Below, piece after piece: positions 1 to 12,260 of a stretch of DNA of 64,000 nt. The notes under the pieces are model-generated. The model saw nothing but the letters and a program-made list of their open reading frames with translations, did not search any database and was not told the DNA's origin. The position numbers and the translations under genes were made by a program. Source of the DNA: Cristatella mucedo (Eukaryota; Bryozoa; Phylactolaemata; Cristatellidae). Position 1 is the stretch's first letter; the number at the start of each line of letters is the position of its first letter. Location: the NCBI GenBank assembly GCA_009760855.2, contig WPIO01000004.1:13541001-13605000 (forward strand). The letters run 5' to 3'.

Positions 1-249
1 GGTACGTTCGGTCATTAGCAAGCCAAACAGTTCGACAACACAGCTCAGACGAAAATCGTCAAGCTGGCAACACGCCAGCAGAGAAAACAGAACCAATAAT
101 AGCAAAAAGCATTGCAAGCAGCGCTTGGCTAAGCAAAAAATCTCCTTGAAGTAGTACCCCAGGCATTACATTATAATGCAACATTTCTCAACACAAAGGC
201 CCATCTACAGCCTCAGAATGCATTCAAGCATGTAGAGGAAAGTACTTAC

Positions 250-3053
250 TTAGTTTGCCGGGTAAAATCGGTAACGCCTAATTTAATCTCTTCTAGCCGG
301 TCCACGGTCAGCTTCCGTAAAATCTGCATGCCAGGTGTTTCGATTATCTCCCCTCTCTCTGAACGCTTACGCCTACAGTAAGAGCCAGAACAGTTAATGT
401 GAGGTCAAGCTGAAAATGGCACAGGCTAAACATAAGTTCCATGCAATTTCATTGCTGGCAATGCCCTAAACTAGAAAAAAGCTCAAATGCAAGCAAACCA
501 ACAACTAACGGTACACCAAAAGCATTGTCTACCAAAAGCTATGTTTGAAATCAAGAAAACAGTGGCTCATGCAGCTACAGGTAACTGCTTTAAGGCTCCC
601 TTTCACAGGTGAGCCTAATATAACAGGTTAATGAAAGTTGGTGCAAAAGCTCATCAGATCCAGACATTTCTAAGAGTGTGTATCATGGCTTAACATCAAC
701 ACATTGATGAAGTGCAAGGTAACTGTAGTCATACCAGAAACGGATGCCATCTGAGTAAGCTCACAAAAAGTGCACCGAGGCATTCTTTGGCCAGAGCCAT
801 TGAGACTACTCTTCCTAAGGTGTTCAACAACGGGCTATGAAGTTTCGGCTTTAAAATGACATTTACGTGCTCAAGCCTATGAGAAGTTTGGCATTATCGG
901 CACTTAGTTCAAGGAAGTCAGCCAATATCCAGAACCTACATAAAGCAAAGTAAAAGTTAGCTGATTTAACAGCCTCATTTTAAATAGCAGCAGAACCTTA
1001 ACCACAATCACGTCTGCTTAAAGTTGGCAATAAAGAATTGCCTGCTGCAGAACTCGGATCCACGACCTGGATTGTGAAGTATGAGCACAATACTCCGGGC
1101 TAAGACCAGAGGGGCACCTGCAAAGCAGGAGTTCAGTTTAGCAATTGTGGGGCTGATCGTGAGTTTTCTTTCATCCTCGTGCTAGGATAAGGACTGACGT
1201 ACACGCACTGATCAATAGGGAATTGTGGCTGGCACCCACGTCGTGTACGCAGGTGGCAAACTCCTGATGCTTGACAGAGTTGTGTCCTACTGCAGCCCCC
1301 CAAGTGGCTCGCCCCTGGGTCTTAGCCTAGAGGTTAGGTGCTTGCACTTCACGATCCAGGTCGTGGGTTCGAGTCCTCCAGCAGGCAATGCCCTATTGCC
1401 TACTGCAAGTGGGAGTGATAAGAACTCTTTGACACCTGTATACACGAATCCAATAAACAAACACAAGTTGCTGACGTCATGCTTACGTTGTGAGCTCTGA
1501 TATTTACAGTACTACTACGACGGCATAGCTATGATGCGTGTCATGTCAGAATATCGGGGATACAATTTACTCATATGGATATGTAGCTGCACACTCCCAT
1601 AGTTGGATTGAACACAGAGATGTGAATTGAGTTAAAATAGCTATGAGCAGACTTTTGTTGAGCCCGATATTTAATAATGTATGTATTCGCTGTAGAGATT
1701 TCTCTAAGAGAAACAGAGACAAATGAAGAGCCAGATTGGTCAGCTTCCGCATAGGTCTGCCGGTCATAAAGGTCTTTCCGGTTAGCCTTTGGAAAGCTAT
1801 ATGCTTATCTGCATGGTTAAATTGAATGATCCGCAATATGTCGCGGCTAGAAACTTTTCCGACAATCTTTCATGGGTAGACTGTGCATCCTACATTTAGG
1901 TGAGCCCGGGAAGGAACGACAGGCTCACACCACAAGTCATCACCTCTGGGGAAAACTCACTGCCGGGCTTTTGCTAAGGTCGGCAAAGCAAGTCCGAGCA
2001 AGTAAGCAACTCATTCAATGCTATCGTTAGGCAACTAATTTGCTGTTAATGGTTTGCATGTGCTAACATAGTTGCTTAGTAACGATTGCTAATGTGCATG
2101 GTCTTACATGCACTCTTCAAATGGTTTGCAGCATACAGTATTGCATTGACGTTTATTTTTAAAAATGTATCAAGGTTTTTACTGCATTGTCAACAGCTAA
2201 AAAAATTTAATATGCAAACTTATCTAATTGTCGTTTATGTGTGCGGGTTGGTTGTGCTTGAGTTATTCGACCAAGTGGGAATGTATCTTCCCAAGCCAGT
2301 CAAGGTTTTTGTTCCACACAAAAATGGAGAGCCTGGACAGGAGAGCCTGGCAAGGACAGTCAGTCGTAGTCAGTCAGTAGCGAGGGTCAGCAGCTTGGTG
2401 TCAGTCATTTCGGCTTGCACAGCTACGTGCTTGTATGCATGGCCTTTACTTTTGGATTGGTGTGTACCTGCAATCCCCCCCACAAAGGTATAGGCTAGTA
2501 CATACAGCCCTGGTTTGTCCCAGGAGTAAGGTGCTTGCTCGCCCCACCGACTAGGGGGCTGTATGTCCCAGGATAGAGATTAGGTTCTCCAAGGTGCTAC
2601 GCGAATGTATATTTTTTAAGGCTGTTCAATCACTTGACCTCGACTTTTAAATTTCCCTAATTGTGTCTAAGCCCCCTACAAATGATACTTATACATCTCA
2701 CCAAGGATCACAGGGGGGGGGGCACAGAAACTACGCATATTGCATATGTACTAAACTAGTTCACTTGGCAGCACAATATTTCATACGGAAATTAAATAAA
2801 AAGCAACAAATGACCAGCGAGCCGTGCATAACTAGAAAACGAAGAAGACATAGAACACTGTAACCCTTACGACCAAATATCCGAAGCAACTGCACATCAG
2901 CTTTTCGCGGACCCTACAGCCTGCAAGCTGTGACCCATCACAAATTCAGAGTCCTCCAAATTGCGACAAGCGAGTGCCAATACTGAAACAGCATTCCACA
3001 CCTACGAAAGTGACTTACTTTGGAGTCTCAACCTTTTCAAGTAAGTCTGCATA
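250..3053 (-). CDS. Unidentified gene, two internal exons (partial)
   Basis: Two short minus-strand exons have good splice borders and fit each other in phase. The upstream one (3053 down to 3019, 35 nt) follows a TTGCAG acceptor, reads YADLLEKVETP plus two bases, and ends at a GTAAGT donor. The next (372 down to 250, 123 nt) follows a CTGTAG acceptor; its first base completes the split codon to Lys. It then encodes 40 residues including KRSERGEIIETPGMQ and LRKLTVDRLEEIKLG, and ends at another GTAAGT donor. Two consensus donors and one shared phase make chance unlikely. The composition is charged and probably helical. I do not recognise the family and propose no function. The gene continues beyond the left edge; upstream exons should lie to the right, and a possible one ends at 5262. 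The intron between holds three SINE copies. Confidence 0.5.
960..1115 (-). repeat. tRNA-derived SINE, degenerate
   Basis: Read on the minus strand, the segment carries a tRNA-like B-box region (a divergent GTCGTGGATCCGAGT) followed by GCAGCAGGCAATTC. This is the same order as in the SINE at 1290-1470 and in the copies near 13.7 kb. No intact cloverleaf is apparent, so it is a dispersed element and not a tRNA gene. Confidence 0.55.
1290..1470 (+). repeat. tRNA-derived SINE
   Basis: A tRNA-like head contains TTAGCCTAGAGGTTAGG (A-box-like) and GTCGTGGGTTCGAGTCC (B-box consensus GGTTCGANTCC). It is followed by GCAGGCAATGCC and the TGCAAGTGGGAGTGATAA body also seen in other copies. It lies in the intron between the two left-end exons. 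Bases 1471-2500 hold no recognisable gene or repeat. Confidence 0.65.
2500..2625 (+). repeat. SINE with LINE-like 3' tail, degenerate
   Basis: The head (CCCTGGTTTGTCCCAGGAG, then AAGGTGCTTGCTCG) resembles the SINE at 62.44 kb. The tail reads AGAGATTAGGTTCTCCAAGG and then GTGCTAC, matching the 3' tail of the CR1/L2-like LINEs of this window. The tRNA B box is largely lost. Confidence 0.5.
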
Positions 3054-4204
3054 CTGCAAGGCACAGTTCTAAAATAAGAGCGGCGTGCGTATGAGAAGCC
3101 AGCCACCGTGCAACAAACACTGCATATGGAAAGCACAGCCTGACATGCCATAGGCCAAGCAGAAATACACAGAGAAGCAGCCTGACAACTGGAACCATGG
3201 AATTAAAGGCAGCTGCTGTGCAAATACCTTCTGGGAAAACCAATCAAACCTTCTTCCAGGCTCAGCAAATGGCCTTATGGCACGGCTCACAGATACCCTG
3301 CAACAAAGTCGTGGGCAAACATTGTGTATGCAACATCCCCATCGAGCTTCGACTTCAGTCTCACTCTGCAGCGGTAGAGACAGACTGAGGCTGCTCACAA
3401 TACCTACCAGTTCTGATCACCGCTTTGGGACACAGCCGATGCCAAAGCCAGCCGCTCCCTTACAGACCACTGATCGACAGGCTTCTTTCTGAGTGTAGGC
3501 TGGGGCTCTAAATACACGCCATCACGGTCTCGTCGGCTTGCAGTTCAGCTCGCCAGTGTCTCGTGATCAGCACTTGCATGCACCAAGTAGCACACACGAG
3601 GAGCATACACAGCTGAATAGGATTTGCAAAAGCTTGCAACAACAATCCAACCGCCGGCATCGACACGTGCTCTGGTGGTGCATCGACACATGCTCTGGTG
3701 GCAGTGCCCCAAAGGTCTCCACATCAACTGCGGTACCTTTTGTATGGCATTGAACATACTTCAAATTAACATACCTAATTAACATAGTCTAGCTGACAAA
3801 AAATCTGAAACACACGGTACCCGAATAATCTATCCGACAAAAACCTGAAGCCAACGGTACCCGAACACAAGACTTTCCAAGTCCTGAATGTATAAATAAA
3901 ACAGCTCTGCAAAAAAAGTACTGCAAAATGAACTAAACAGTGCTGCTAAGAACTCACACCCCACAGACAAGTAAACTGAGCTAAGCATGTAACTACAGAT
4001 CCATTACTACTAGTCGGTCTCCACTAGAATCGAAAGCACAGAGTAAGCTTGTATTCGCTTAAAAGAAATGGTTATCTGAAAAGCACATCCATGTGCATAC
4101 TAGCATGCAGGTCGGTTAGACATTGCAAGCAAGACACATGTACATGCATTCGTTTGGTTATATTGAAATGCATCAATATTGGGTAATGGCTAGCCAGGCA
4201 CTAG

Positions 4205-4385
4205 GTGAGCCGTGATGGCACACTAGGTAAGGTGGTTGCTTTCGAGACCTCGGTCCCGAGGTCGTGGGTTCGATTCCTGCGGTTAGCGATCCTTTATCGC
4301 CACTGCAAGCGGTGGTGATAGCCGTAACGGCTCTTCTGTTGCTATACAAAAAGAGGCTGTTTAATCAGCTAGGATTTATTTATTT
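4205..4385 (+). repeat. tRNA-derived SINE, family with AGAGGCTGTTTAATCAGC tail
   Basis: Head: GTGAGCCGTGATGGCACACT, then AGGTAAGGTGG; B box GTGGGTTCGATTCCTGCGG; body CCACTGCAAGCGGTGGTGAT; tail AAAAAGAGGCTGTTTAATCA. Near-identical copies lie at 14,566 (+) and 21,035 (-), showing a recently active family distinct from the SINEs that carry the LINE tail. Confidence 0.8.
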
Positions 4386-5261
4386 TAGGTTGCTGCTAAT
4401 TGAGAGCAGCACGAAAAGGCCCGGGGAATTACAAGCACGGTGAGAGCGATGTAGTAGCACTTTCAAAGCTCTACAAATCAGAATACATATCCAGCTATGT
4501 TTGCATTACATCTTCAGCATGCATAAGACCAATACAAACCTGTGACCAGCAGAAATACTTGGGGCTAATTCCAAATAGCACCAGTGCACATCAGATTTAT
4601 TGGAATAATATAATCACCTCACCAACTAGCAAGACAATCGAAGAAAGCTGATCGCAAGCACCCAAAAGTAACATCAGTGGCATCATCAGAAGAAGGAGGC
4701 CAAGCTTAGCATGCATTTGATGTTAGACCTCATAAAGGGAGCCAATTGTATGACTGCGTTATGGTTGCTTTAGAATACAACAGCCTTGCTCTCAGTCCTC
4801 AACCGACCACTTCTGCTATTGTAGCCCAAAACAAACGGCTACGCTACAGATAGCACATACTTCAAAGAAAAAGCAATAGCATATAACTTGCCATCAGCAA
4901 ATAATCAATGCAGACCGTTTTGTTCTACATTGTACAGCACTCAAACTATATCTGTCTTGCTGACAATTTCACGCAGATATAGTTTATGAGTCAGTGCACA
5001 TTTCCCCAGGACTGTAGCATATCCAGAGGGCATTTGCCACACATTCTCAGAAATACGTCTCTTTGCTGCTACAGTGACTAATATGCAGCTACACTGCATA
5101 TACTTGACCAAATTCGCGCCGTGGACCATCTTAATGGCAGCTTTCTATTTATCGTTAAGACAAGCATTTTGTGATAGCTTATGGGAATAGGGGCGTGAAT
5201 ACAACCAAGAGCATTAACCTAAAGTTTTCGAATTAATACTATTAATACTATTCGTACTCAC

Positions 5262-5286
5262 GAAGTAGAGTGTCCTGGTGATCCAT
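5262..5286 (-). other. Possible upstream exon end with GTGAGT donor
   Basis: A strong minus-strand donor (GTGAGT) starts at 5261. The sequence before it can be read from an ATG at 5286 (eight codons plus one base, phase 1), or in phase 0 as an internal exon reading QWITRTLYF. Only the phase 0 reading would join the exon at 3053 without a frame break, but its acceptor (TGAAG) is weak. Could be chance. Confidence 0.2.
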
Positions 5287-8200
5287 TGGGCTTCAGATTA
5301 CTACAAAAATCATTATTCCTTGCTCAAATTTGCATATCGACACGGATGCAATTGAAGTGGGGTAGGCCTCAGCATGCCCTGGATCACAGCAAACAAAGCC
5401 CCATGGTTCGAACAGCTGCAAGTGGATGACCTATTGACATGAATTGTTGCACGGCATCTTTTTACTGCATTATAAGCTTGTTGAGAATCCGGAAAAAACA
5501 TCAAATATATCTAAGCACATTCTTTCTACAAACCATCTTGGGACATGCAGAATTAATAAATACGCAAAATAAGAAGCTGGAAATGCACACAGCGGTTGCT
5601 GTAAGCCGAGATAAATTACAGCAGATGCAAAGTATAAATGAAGAGGGCTCAGACTTGGCCCTCTTTCCCAGAGGTATTAGCGACAGGGGATCGAACAGTA
5701 TTAATGCAGCAAGCTATGCATTAAAGTGGACAACGATTACACCAGGTTAGGTGTTGCTGAACAGCAGATAAAGCTAAATGATTCCAAGATAGCTTTCTTC
5801 AGGAATACTAGATGGCTATCATGGTGCCAATCCACAAGATTCCTACGATTCCCAGTAGCAAGCCAATCGAACGATGAAACTTTAAGAATGTTCTTACAAG
5901 TTTCTACAAACGCCAACAGAAAAACAGGGCAATATGCAGAAAGCTAGGTCGACAGTTGCAATGTATAAATACGAGAGTGGGCCTGAGAACACGCCATAAC
6001 AAATCGTCAATAAAGAACCTTGTAATGACAAATGCCACCCACAAAAGTGTCATCTGCCAAATACGGGGACACAAAGGTCCACACGAATCAGTGCCTATAC
6101 CAGTAGACCAAGTGCAATATGAAATAAGAGCCTTTAGTGTCACGCTTAAGCACCCAACAGGAGAGAAACAGCTCCGTTAGCTGGTAATAAATATAATAAG
6201 ACATTTACATAGCACTCATAGAGAACCAAATCTCTTTCTAGGCCCTTTACAAATACTGCAATGGAAGCATGTCAATAGGGTTGGTGATAACATGCACCGA
6301 GGGAACAAGGGGAAGATCGGCACCGTGGAAGACCATTGCCCGTAGACAGCCACCTACGGTGAAAGACCGGCACTACACTACACAGATCCCCCCTATACAG
6401 GTAAGCTCGGTGGCACGGTAGTACGGCCACAAACTCCCCGAGTGGCAGTCACTTGCCTGCACAATAAACACAGCCTTCTACAGTGAAAAGAGAAACGTTA
6501 TAACCAGCCATTCTAGAGAATTATAAACTAACCCAATTCAGTACTCGACTATTTTGCTATGCCTATGCCCTTCACTCATACGTTACCTATTGTGTTTACC
6601 TTTTCCAGCCTTTGTTCAAGACAGATTAGTGCTAGCACGTTTATTTGTTTTGTTAAAAAGTCCCCTAATCTCTCCGGAATTGTTATAGGAATTGTGGCTG
6701 GTGAGCTCCGGTAAGAAAACACGCATATGTAACATAACAGCTATTCTCCGATAGTCCGAAACAATCACCTACTCATCAATTTCCTGGCATGCAGTGGCTC
6801 TTGCAGAAGGTCACGGTCAGAAGACGACCCCTACATACCTATGGCGATGAACGGCCGCAGTCGCTCTCAGGTTCATGAGACCAAGCATTCTTCGCTTTGC
6901 TCAGACTTATTACCGCATGCGTGGTCTAATTACTCGATTTCTCATAATCTGCTTTGTTAATACGTAACTAACCCGACCCTCTTAAAAGGTAAGGAAGCGT
7001 CTTGATGTCTCGTCCCTCTCGAATGTCATCACGTAAGGTCCGGTTAGGGTTGAGGCCCCGCAAGACACTACTAAGCTACCGGGACGGCACGCTGCCCAAA
7101 TGAAGTGAGAGCAGCAGCGCAGCATCGGCGGAAAGGCCCGCTGAGATGCGGAGAGGCCCGCTGAGTGCTGGCTGCCGTCGGCGCGTACGCCGGCGCTCAT
7201 ACGGTGCAGCGCCGCTTTCGTGCAAGTGCACGAATGTGCGAGTCTTCGAGGTACATTGATAGCACGAGGATACTTGGTGTTTGCTGCTGCTGTCTCCGAA
7301 ATGTTCGTCACTGCTTCAGACTAGCGCAAGCCAGGCAAGCGGCAATCTTAGCCCACCTCGAGCTCGAAGCTAAGCTCTGCATGACTAACCTGGAGACAGT
7401 AGAGTACTCCGGCGGTTTTACGGCCGCAGGTTCGTTGGTGAATTGGGCGCGTCTGGCAACGGCTGCGTGTATGTAACTGGGAGAAAGGTACGGAGAGAGT
7501 CCTTTCCAATAAACCGTGGTGGCAAATAATAGCAACTTCTTACTATGACCATGCAGAAACGCCCAAGACTACCATACAGGAAAGCACTCAATACAGGAGG
7601 GCGCCATAACGGAAGCACAAATTCGGCGCGCGGGCGATAGGAGGCGCACGCATAGACATACTAAGGGGCGAGGTAAACTTGTTGATTAGCAACATCAACC
7701 TAGATTAGATTGATGAAATTGATTGCACATTCAAAATTTTAGAGAAAAATATCACGCAAACAATGTTTGCAGTTATAATGGTATCTAATGCTTTCCTAGA
7801 GAAATTCGTGAGGCACAGTCTGACCCGAGACACAGATGGCGCGTCTCGACGGTGGCGCTTACTCTTACCACAGCGTCCAAACGTCCGGCAATTGGATGAC
7901 AAGCGTCCGTTTGCAACAGCAGATAATTATCAAAAATGAACCATAAGGCTTTCGTCTTGTATTAGGACGATCCAAAGTGTTTTTAACCATATATTGTTAC
8001 GTCCGCCCGCGCGACCTTCATCAGTTCGGGTAGCGGCAGACCTGCATGCTGTTTCGAGACCTGACTCTCGTGCCTACGCCAAACGGTAACAATGCAGCGC
8101 TCGATATCCTGCTTGCAGAGCTAATAGCAACCCTTTTTTTTACAAAAAGCCTTGGGAATTTGAAATCCGACCGATTAAGTGTGCATTCTTTTACAATGAT

Positions 8201-8462
8201 GCACCAGAATGCGAGCACAGAATTAACAGTTGCAAATTTTTACTAATGCTCTCTGGAATCATTGGATAATTGCGCAGACAAAAATGAGCGATGTTATAGA
8301 GCACTTTTGACTTCATTTGTGGTAGATTCCGTCGGTGCCGATGTCCAGCAACCCCCTTAGCTCGGTGGAATCATAGATATTGCGTACTAGTGTAAACAGA
8401 AAAATGGCGTGCAAATTCAAAAGACGGCGCTAAGTAAAGATACACACATAATAAACATGTCA
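5287..8462. other. No gene recognised; LINE tail and GC-rich stretch
   Basis: No ORF here has recognisable domains or convincing splice borders. A LINE 3' tail remnant lies at 6190-6310. Roughly 7000-7480 is clearly more GC- and CpG-rich than its surroundings and could be a promoter region for the unidentified minus-strand gene to the left, but no first exon or core promoter motif can be assigned. Confidence 0.4.
6190..6310 (-). repeat. CR1/L2-like LINE 3' tail remnant
   Basis: The segment TAGAGAACCAAATCTCTTTC then TAGGCCCTTTAC matches, in minus orientation, the tails of the longer LINE copies at 15.7, 16.75, 19.75 and 30.8 kb. The upstream LINE body is missing, as expected of a 5'-truncated copy. 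Confidence 0.55.
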
Positions 8463-8750
8463 TGTCAGCTTTGGCGGCTGCCGGCTTGGTTGCTTTGGCC
8501 GCATGAAAGACTGGCTCCGCTCTGCGGTTTACCGGCTGGCTGCGCCGCTGAGGAGCTCGCCGCGTCATGTAATTAATTATAGCTGTCTAACCTTGGGTGT
8601 CGAGAGTTGCGACGGATACTTAAGGAGAGGGGCGGCGGGGAGTTGAACATGCGGCCGAGCAGTTGGGGGGGGGGCTGTCTCGCTGGGAGTTCGCAGTGTC
8701 ACTTCGGAATAAAGGAATATTGGTACTTAAGCTTTTTAGCGGGGCATAGT
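8463..8750 (+). repeat. 5' LTR
   Basis: Begins TGTCAG and ends just before the TGGCGACGCAGG primer-binding-like site. It matches 12261-12510 over most of its length, with scattered substitutions and small indels. Contains an AATAAA motif near 8709. The divergence between the LTRs indicates an old insertion. Confidence 0.75.
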
Positions 8751-8752
8751 CA

Positions 8753-9277
8753 GTGGCGACGCAGGTCGCCGACGTTAGTACTCAGTTTGATGGAAGCGCA
8801 GACTTGGCGGCCTGGATTTTGCGACTTGAGCTTGTGGCAGATCTTCAGAATGTCACCGACTTAGCCATGTTGTTGCTGCTGGTTCTGACTGGAGGCGCTT
8901 TCGCGGTATATCAAGGACTGAGCGAGGAAGACGAGAAATATAGCACGGTAAAGAGAACACTGACAGCGGCGTTTTCACTAGATCGCTTCGGTGCGTATGG
9001 CGAGCCTTTATGCAGGCAGTTGCGTGCAGGTGAAAACGCCAACGAATACTTGGCAGACCTTAAGCGGCTTATGCCATTGATGACGCCTACAGCTGACGTT
9101 GCTGCCGCTGGCTTCGAAGAATGGCTAACGTGTGCATTTATAGCAGAGCTGCCAGATCTAGATAAAACTCAGCTGAAGGCAGCATGCAGCCTATCAACGA
9201 TGACTCTTCCCTCGGTATTAAAGCGGGTCCGACACCCTGTTGCCGCTAAGAACGTGTGTGCAGTGGGCGCTGTGTGA
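8753..9277 (+). pseudogene. Gag-like polyprotein fragment
   Basis: Open frame of about 174 codons overlapping the primer-binding-like site, without an ATG at its head. It encodes an FDGSADLAAWILRLELVADL segment typical of short retrotransposon Gag proteins, followed by a helical region (YGEPLCRQLRAGENANEYLA). The stop at its end separates it from the zinc-knuckle and protease segment downstream, so the Gag-Pol frame is broken. Structural capsid-like role in intact relatives; non-functional here. Confidence 0.6.
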
Positions 9278-9289
9278 GCAGCGAGAAGC

Positions 9290-9822
9290 ATGATGGACGA
9301 ATCTCGAATCCTGTCGAGACGCGTCGTCTGCTTCTTGTGTAACGAGCTTGGCACGGTTTCCAGGAGCTGCACACACCGATTGCAGCGAAGTAGGGAAATC
9401 TTGTGCTTTCGATGCGGCAAGCTGGGCACGCAGAGCCCCGTGTTGGAGCGATCACCCAAAAAACGATAAGGGGGATCGCGAATTACTGTGCATCATCAGC
9501 GCTTCCCCTGGCTGCCCAGCAAATACCTTACATAAAGGTATTGATTGGTGAGCGTTCGGCGAAGGCTTTCGTTGACAGTGGCTGCTCGAGTTCCATCATA
9601 TCCCGGAAATTGGTTGGTGCATCCCAGCTTGAGCCTGTTCGAGAACCCGTCGTAATGATGGACGGTACAACAAATGCATGCCGTTATATGTGCGGCGTGG
9701 ACGTCGACAGACGATTAGTGCATTTGAACTGTCTTGTGGCCGATATCTTGGCCGGCTACGATTTGCTGCTCGGCATGGTCACAGTTCGGTGTCTTGGGAG
9801 GCGTTCGAGTCACCGCCGATAG
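9290..9822 (+). pseudogene. Zinc-knuckle remnants and aspartic protease
   Basis: After the Gag stop, the sequence encodes two degraded CCHC-like knuckles (CFLCNELG and CFRCGKLG) with missing His/Cys ligands. A frame from 9403 then has an aspartic protease core: KVLIGERSAKAFVDSGCSSS, with the DSG catalytic triplet, and a downstream ILAGYDLLLG strand matching the flap and C-terminal part of retropepsin-like domains. In intact elements this enzyme cleaves the polyprotein. Stops on both sides show decay. Confidence 0.65.
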
Positions 9823-10089
9823 CGAGAACGTGGTTTTTTGGTGAGACATGCTTCGCCGAGGTTGCTGAGAATCCAACCGAGTCGCTAAATGTTCATGCGA
9901 CCCGGTCGATTACCGACAAGGATTTTTCCGAACGAGACGTTGCTAACGGCGCGTGGACCGTGTCGTGGGTGTGGCGAGATGCCGTGCACGATCCATTTTA
10001 GAGAATCAAATACCTTCTTACCACATTGCTCCGTCCGCTCGAGACGCAAATGAGGTGGAGGTAGAAGAGTAGATACCGCTTGGGTGATT

Positions 10090-10454
10090 AGCACCGTATA
10101 CCGCAGAAGGCACAGGTCTTATTCCGTTAATGGCGGTAGCCCAGGCAAGTAAAGATAAAGTGAGGCTGGTGAGGGACTACCGAGAGTTAAATCAGTACGC
10201 ATCTAGCCATACCGCTCAAGGCGAAGCATGCGGGGACGAAGCTTTACTCCTAGCGAAAAATGGTCGAGGACTGCAGCATATTTGACCTGAGAAAGGCGTA
10301 TTTACAAATATACGTTAAGTCGCTGTGGCGATGTCAGGCTGTTGAATTTAAGGGCGGACAGTTTTACTTAACACGGTTCGGCTTTGGGTTGAATGTAGTC
10401 CCGAAAATAATGTCAGCCATCGTCAACAAAGCCTGTCCATGGATCCCAGAGTAG
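10090..10454 (+). pseudogene. Reverse transcriptase, N-terminal part only
   Basis: Segments reading VRLVRDYRELNQYA, IFDLRKAYLQIYV and FYLTRFGFGLNVVPKIMSA match successive blocks of Ty3/gypsy reverse transcriptase (the RDYR block, the first catalytic Asp block and the FG-N-P block). They are split over frames, and the frame stops after IVNKACPWIPE. The YxDD catalytic block and most of RNase H are not found in 10,455-11,250, where only short unrelated frames remain. Confidence 0.65.
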
Positions 10455-11295
10455 CTTCGGACGAGGAGAGATTTTTTTCGCGGTGCGGCCAATTAGTTGA
10501 ACTGGGCTGGCCCTGTCCTGGGCTGGTTGCACCTAGCGTGTAGCAGAAAAAAAGCAGAGAGCTAGTGGAGAAGGCTGGAATTCGCCAGTCAGTGCTGACG
10601 TCTTGAAAAGATGTGAAGGAAGTGTGTCGCTGCGTCTTTGCTGAGGACCCGCTACTGGCATTAGATCGGTACCACCCACGATTACTGGACTCTTTGGTGC
10701 GATGCTAATAGCATTCCCGTGGCAGTACGTCTGGAAATTGGCAGTAACATCGTAGAGGACGGATCGTGGCTGCGAAAGGCTGACGACTCAGCTCATATTA
10801 ACTTGGTGGGAGTTGGAGTCGTTTCTCAAAGGCGTCAACCTTGCGATGGCATGGGGCCTGAAGACCGTTACCGTCGTAGCCGATTACGACAGTATTCGGC
10901 TGGCTCCGGTCACCGTGCCATACTGGGGGATAAGTGCTTGTGCATGCGCGAAGGCTTAGGGAAGCGTTAACACGTCGACGTCTGACCCTGCCTGGCGTCG
11001 CAATTCGAGAATGCAGTCTGCGCGTATCTGTTGTCGTCTTGTCCCATCGAGCGAGAAGAAAGTGAATCGCCCAACTCGCGTGCCCCATCGGTGTTTGAAA
11101 CCCAACCGTACCGACGAACAATCACAGGATCGGTTGACCGACGCCGGCGTTGATCGGTTGACCGAAGCCGGCGTGAACACGTTGGCAGAACGTTTGACAT
11201 CCGAGCCTAAACGCTAAGCACCGCCCCGGCATTGATCGAACTCTCGAGCCTTGCTCAACTGAGCTTCCCAAAGGCTAAGATCACCCGCAATCAGG

Positions 11296-11880
11296 TTGCC
11301 AGTGATGCGATCGTGCTGCAGATCGGTTGACCCGAACCCGAGACGTGAACCCATTGCAACCTTTCCGTGGTCCATGTTAGTGTTCGATGTCACGAATTTT
11401 CGCGGCGAGCCGTACTTGACCGTTGTGGACTGTGGGCAGAGTAGGTTCGCGATTTGGCGGCGACTGCAGAACCAGGGCACCACAGCAGTGCTCAAAGAGC
11501 TGGAGCAGATATACCGCCGAGCTCGGCCCGCCCTGGCAGCTGTCGTTAGACAATGCCGCGGTATTTAAATCCCAAATGTTTATGCAGCTGTACGAGCTTT
11601 GGGACGTCACCGTGCATTTCCGGTGTGCCTGTTGCCTGTCGGGGAACGCGATTGTTAAGCGGAGTCGGCGCACTATTAAGAGCGGCGGCGTGAATATTTT
11701 ATACGTGCTTTTTGGTATAATTTGGCGCCCGGAGCGCGGGATCCTCCGAGCCAAGCAGCCAGCTCCTAAAGTACAAGTGAAGAAGTCCAACGGTACGCTA
11801 CGAGGAAGATGTACCTGCTGGACCGGCACCTGGGGCACACTCACTTGGGCAATTTGCGTTCTCGAAGCCACCTGATGCAC
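11296..11880 (+). pseudogene. Integrase core, frameshifted
   Basis: The first frame gives WSMLVFDVTNF with the first Asp of the DDE integrase core. After a frame change near 11.55 kb, the frame at 11423-11875 gives LSLDNAAVFKSQ with the second Asp, then LSGNAIVKRSRRTIK, which aligns with the usual block around the third catalytic residue. There the expected Glu is replaced by Lys. Two disruptions (frameshift and active-site change) indicate an inactive remnant. Bases 11,881-12,260 encode no recognisable domain. Confidence 0.65.
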
Positions 11881-12260
11881 GCTGCACTACCAATTGGCCT
11901 CAAGGCCGGGTAACCGGCGTCGGGCCTGGAGTCGGCATTGAACTAGACGAAATGTGCCGGCACGTTGCTGGCGTGCGAGCTGTGCCAGAGACAGCGGCTG
12001 GTCTACATGGACCAGTGCCTGACGCTGCTAATCCTGAACACATCGATGACGCGAACCAGCCAGTTATGCGTCCTAGGCGGACCGCGCAACGGCCTGCTGT
12101 TCGCTGATTACGTCCAGTATTAATGGACGGCATGCGGGATGCTTTTTAATAATGCTGCGCTATGTTGTGTGCAGGTTTTTTATACTGCTCTGGCATGTCC
12201 TTTATGATTTTTAGATCGCGGGAGCATATAGTTATAATTAGATACTTTGGTGGCTGGTTG

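Noticed and set aside
4205-4385. A tRNA gene
   Set aside because: The B box is good, but the head is followed by a SINE body repeated elsewhere with the same tail, and no intact acceptor stem is seen.
6982-7476. Overlapping open frames in a GC-rich stretch
   Set aside because: No family match and no convincing splice borders; composition alone explains them.
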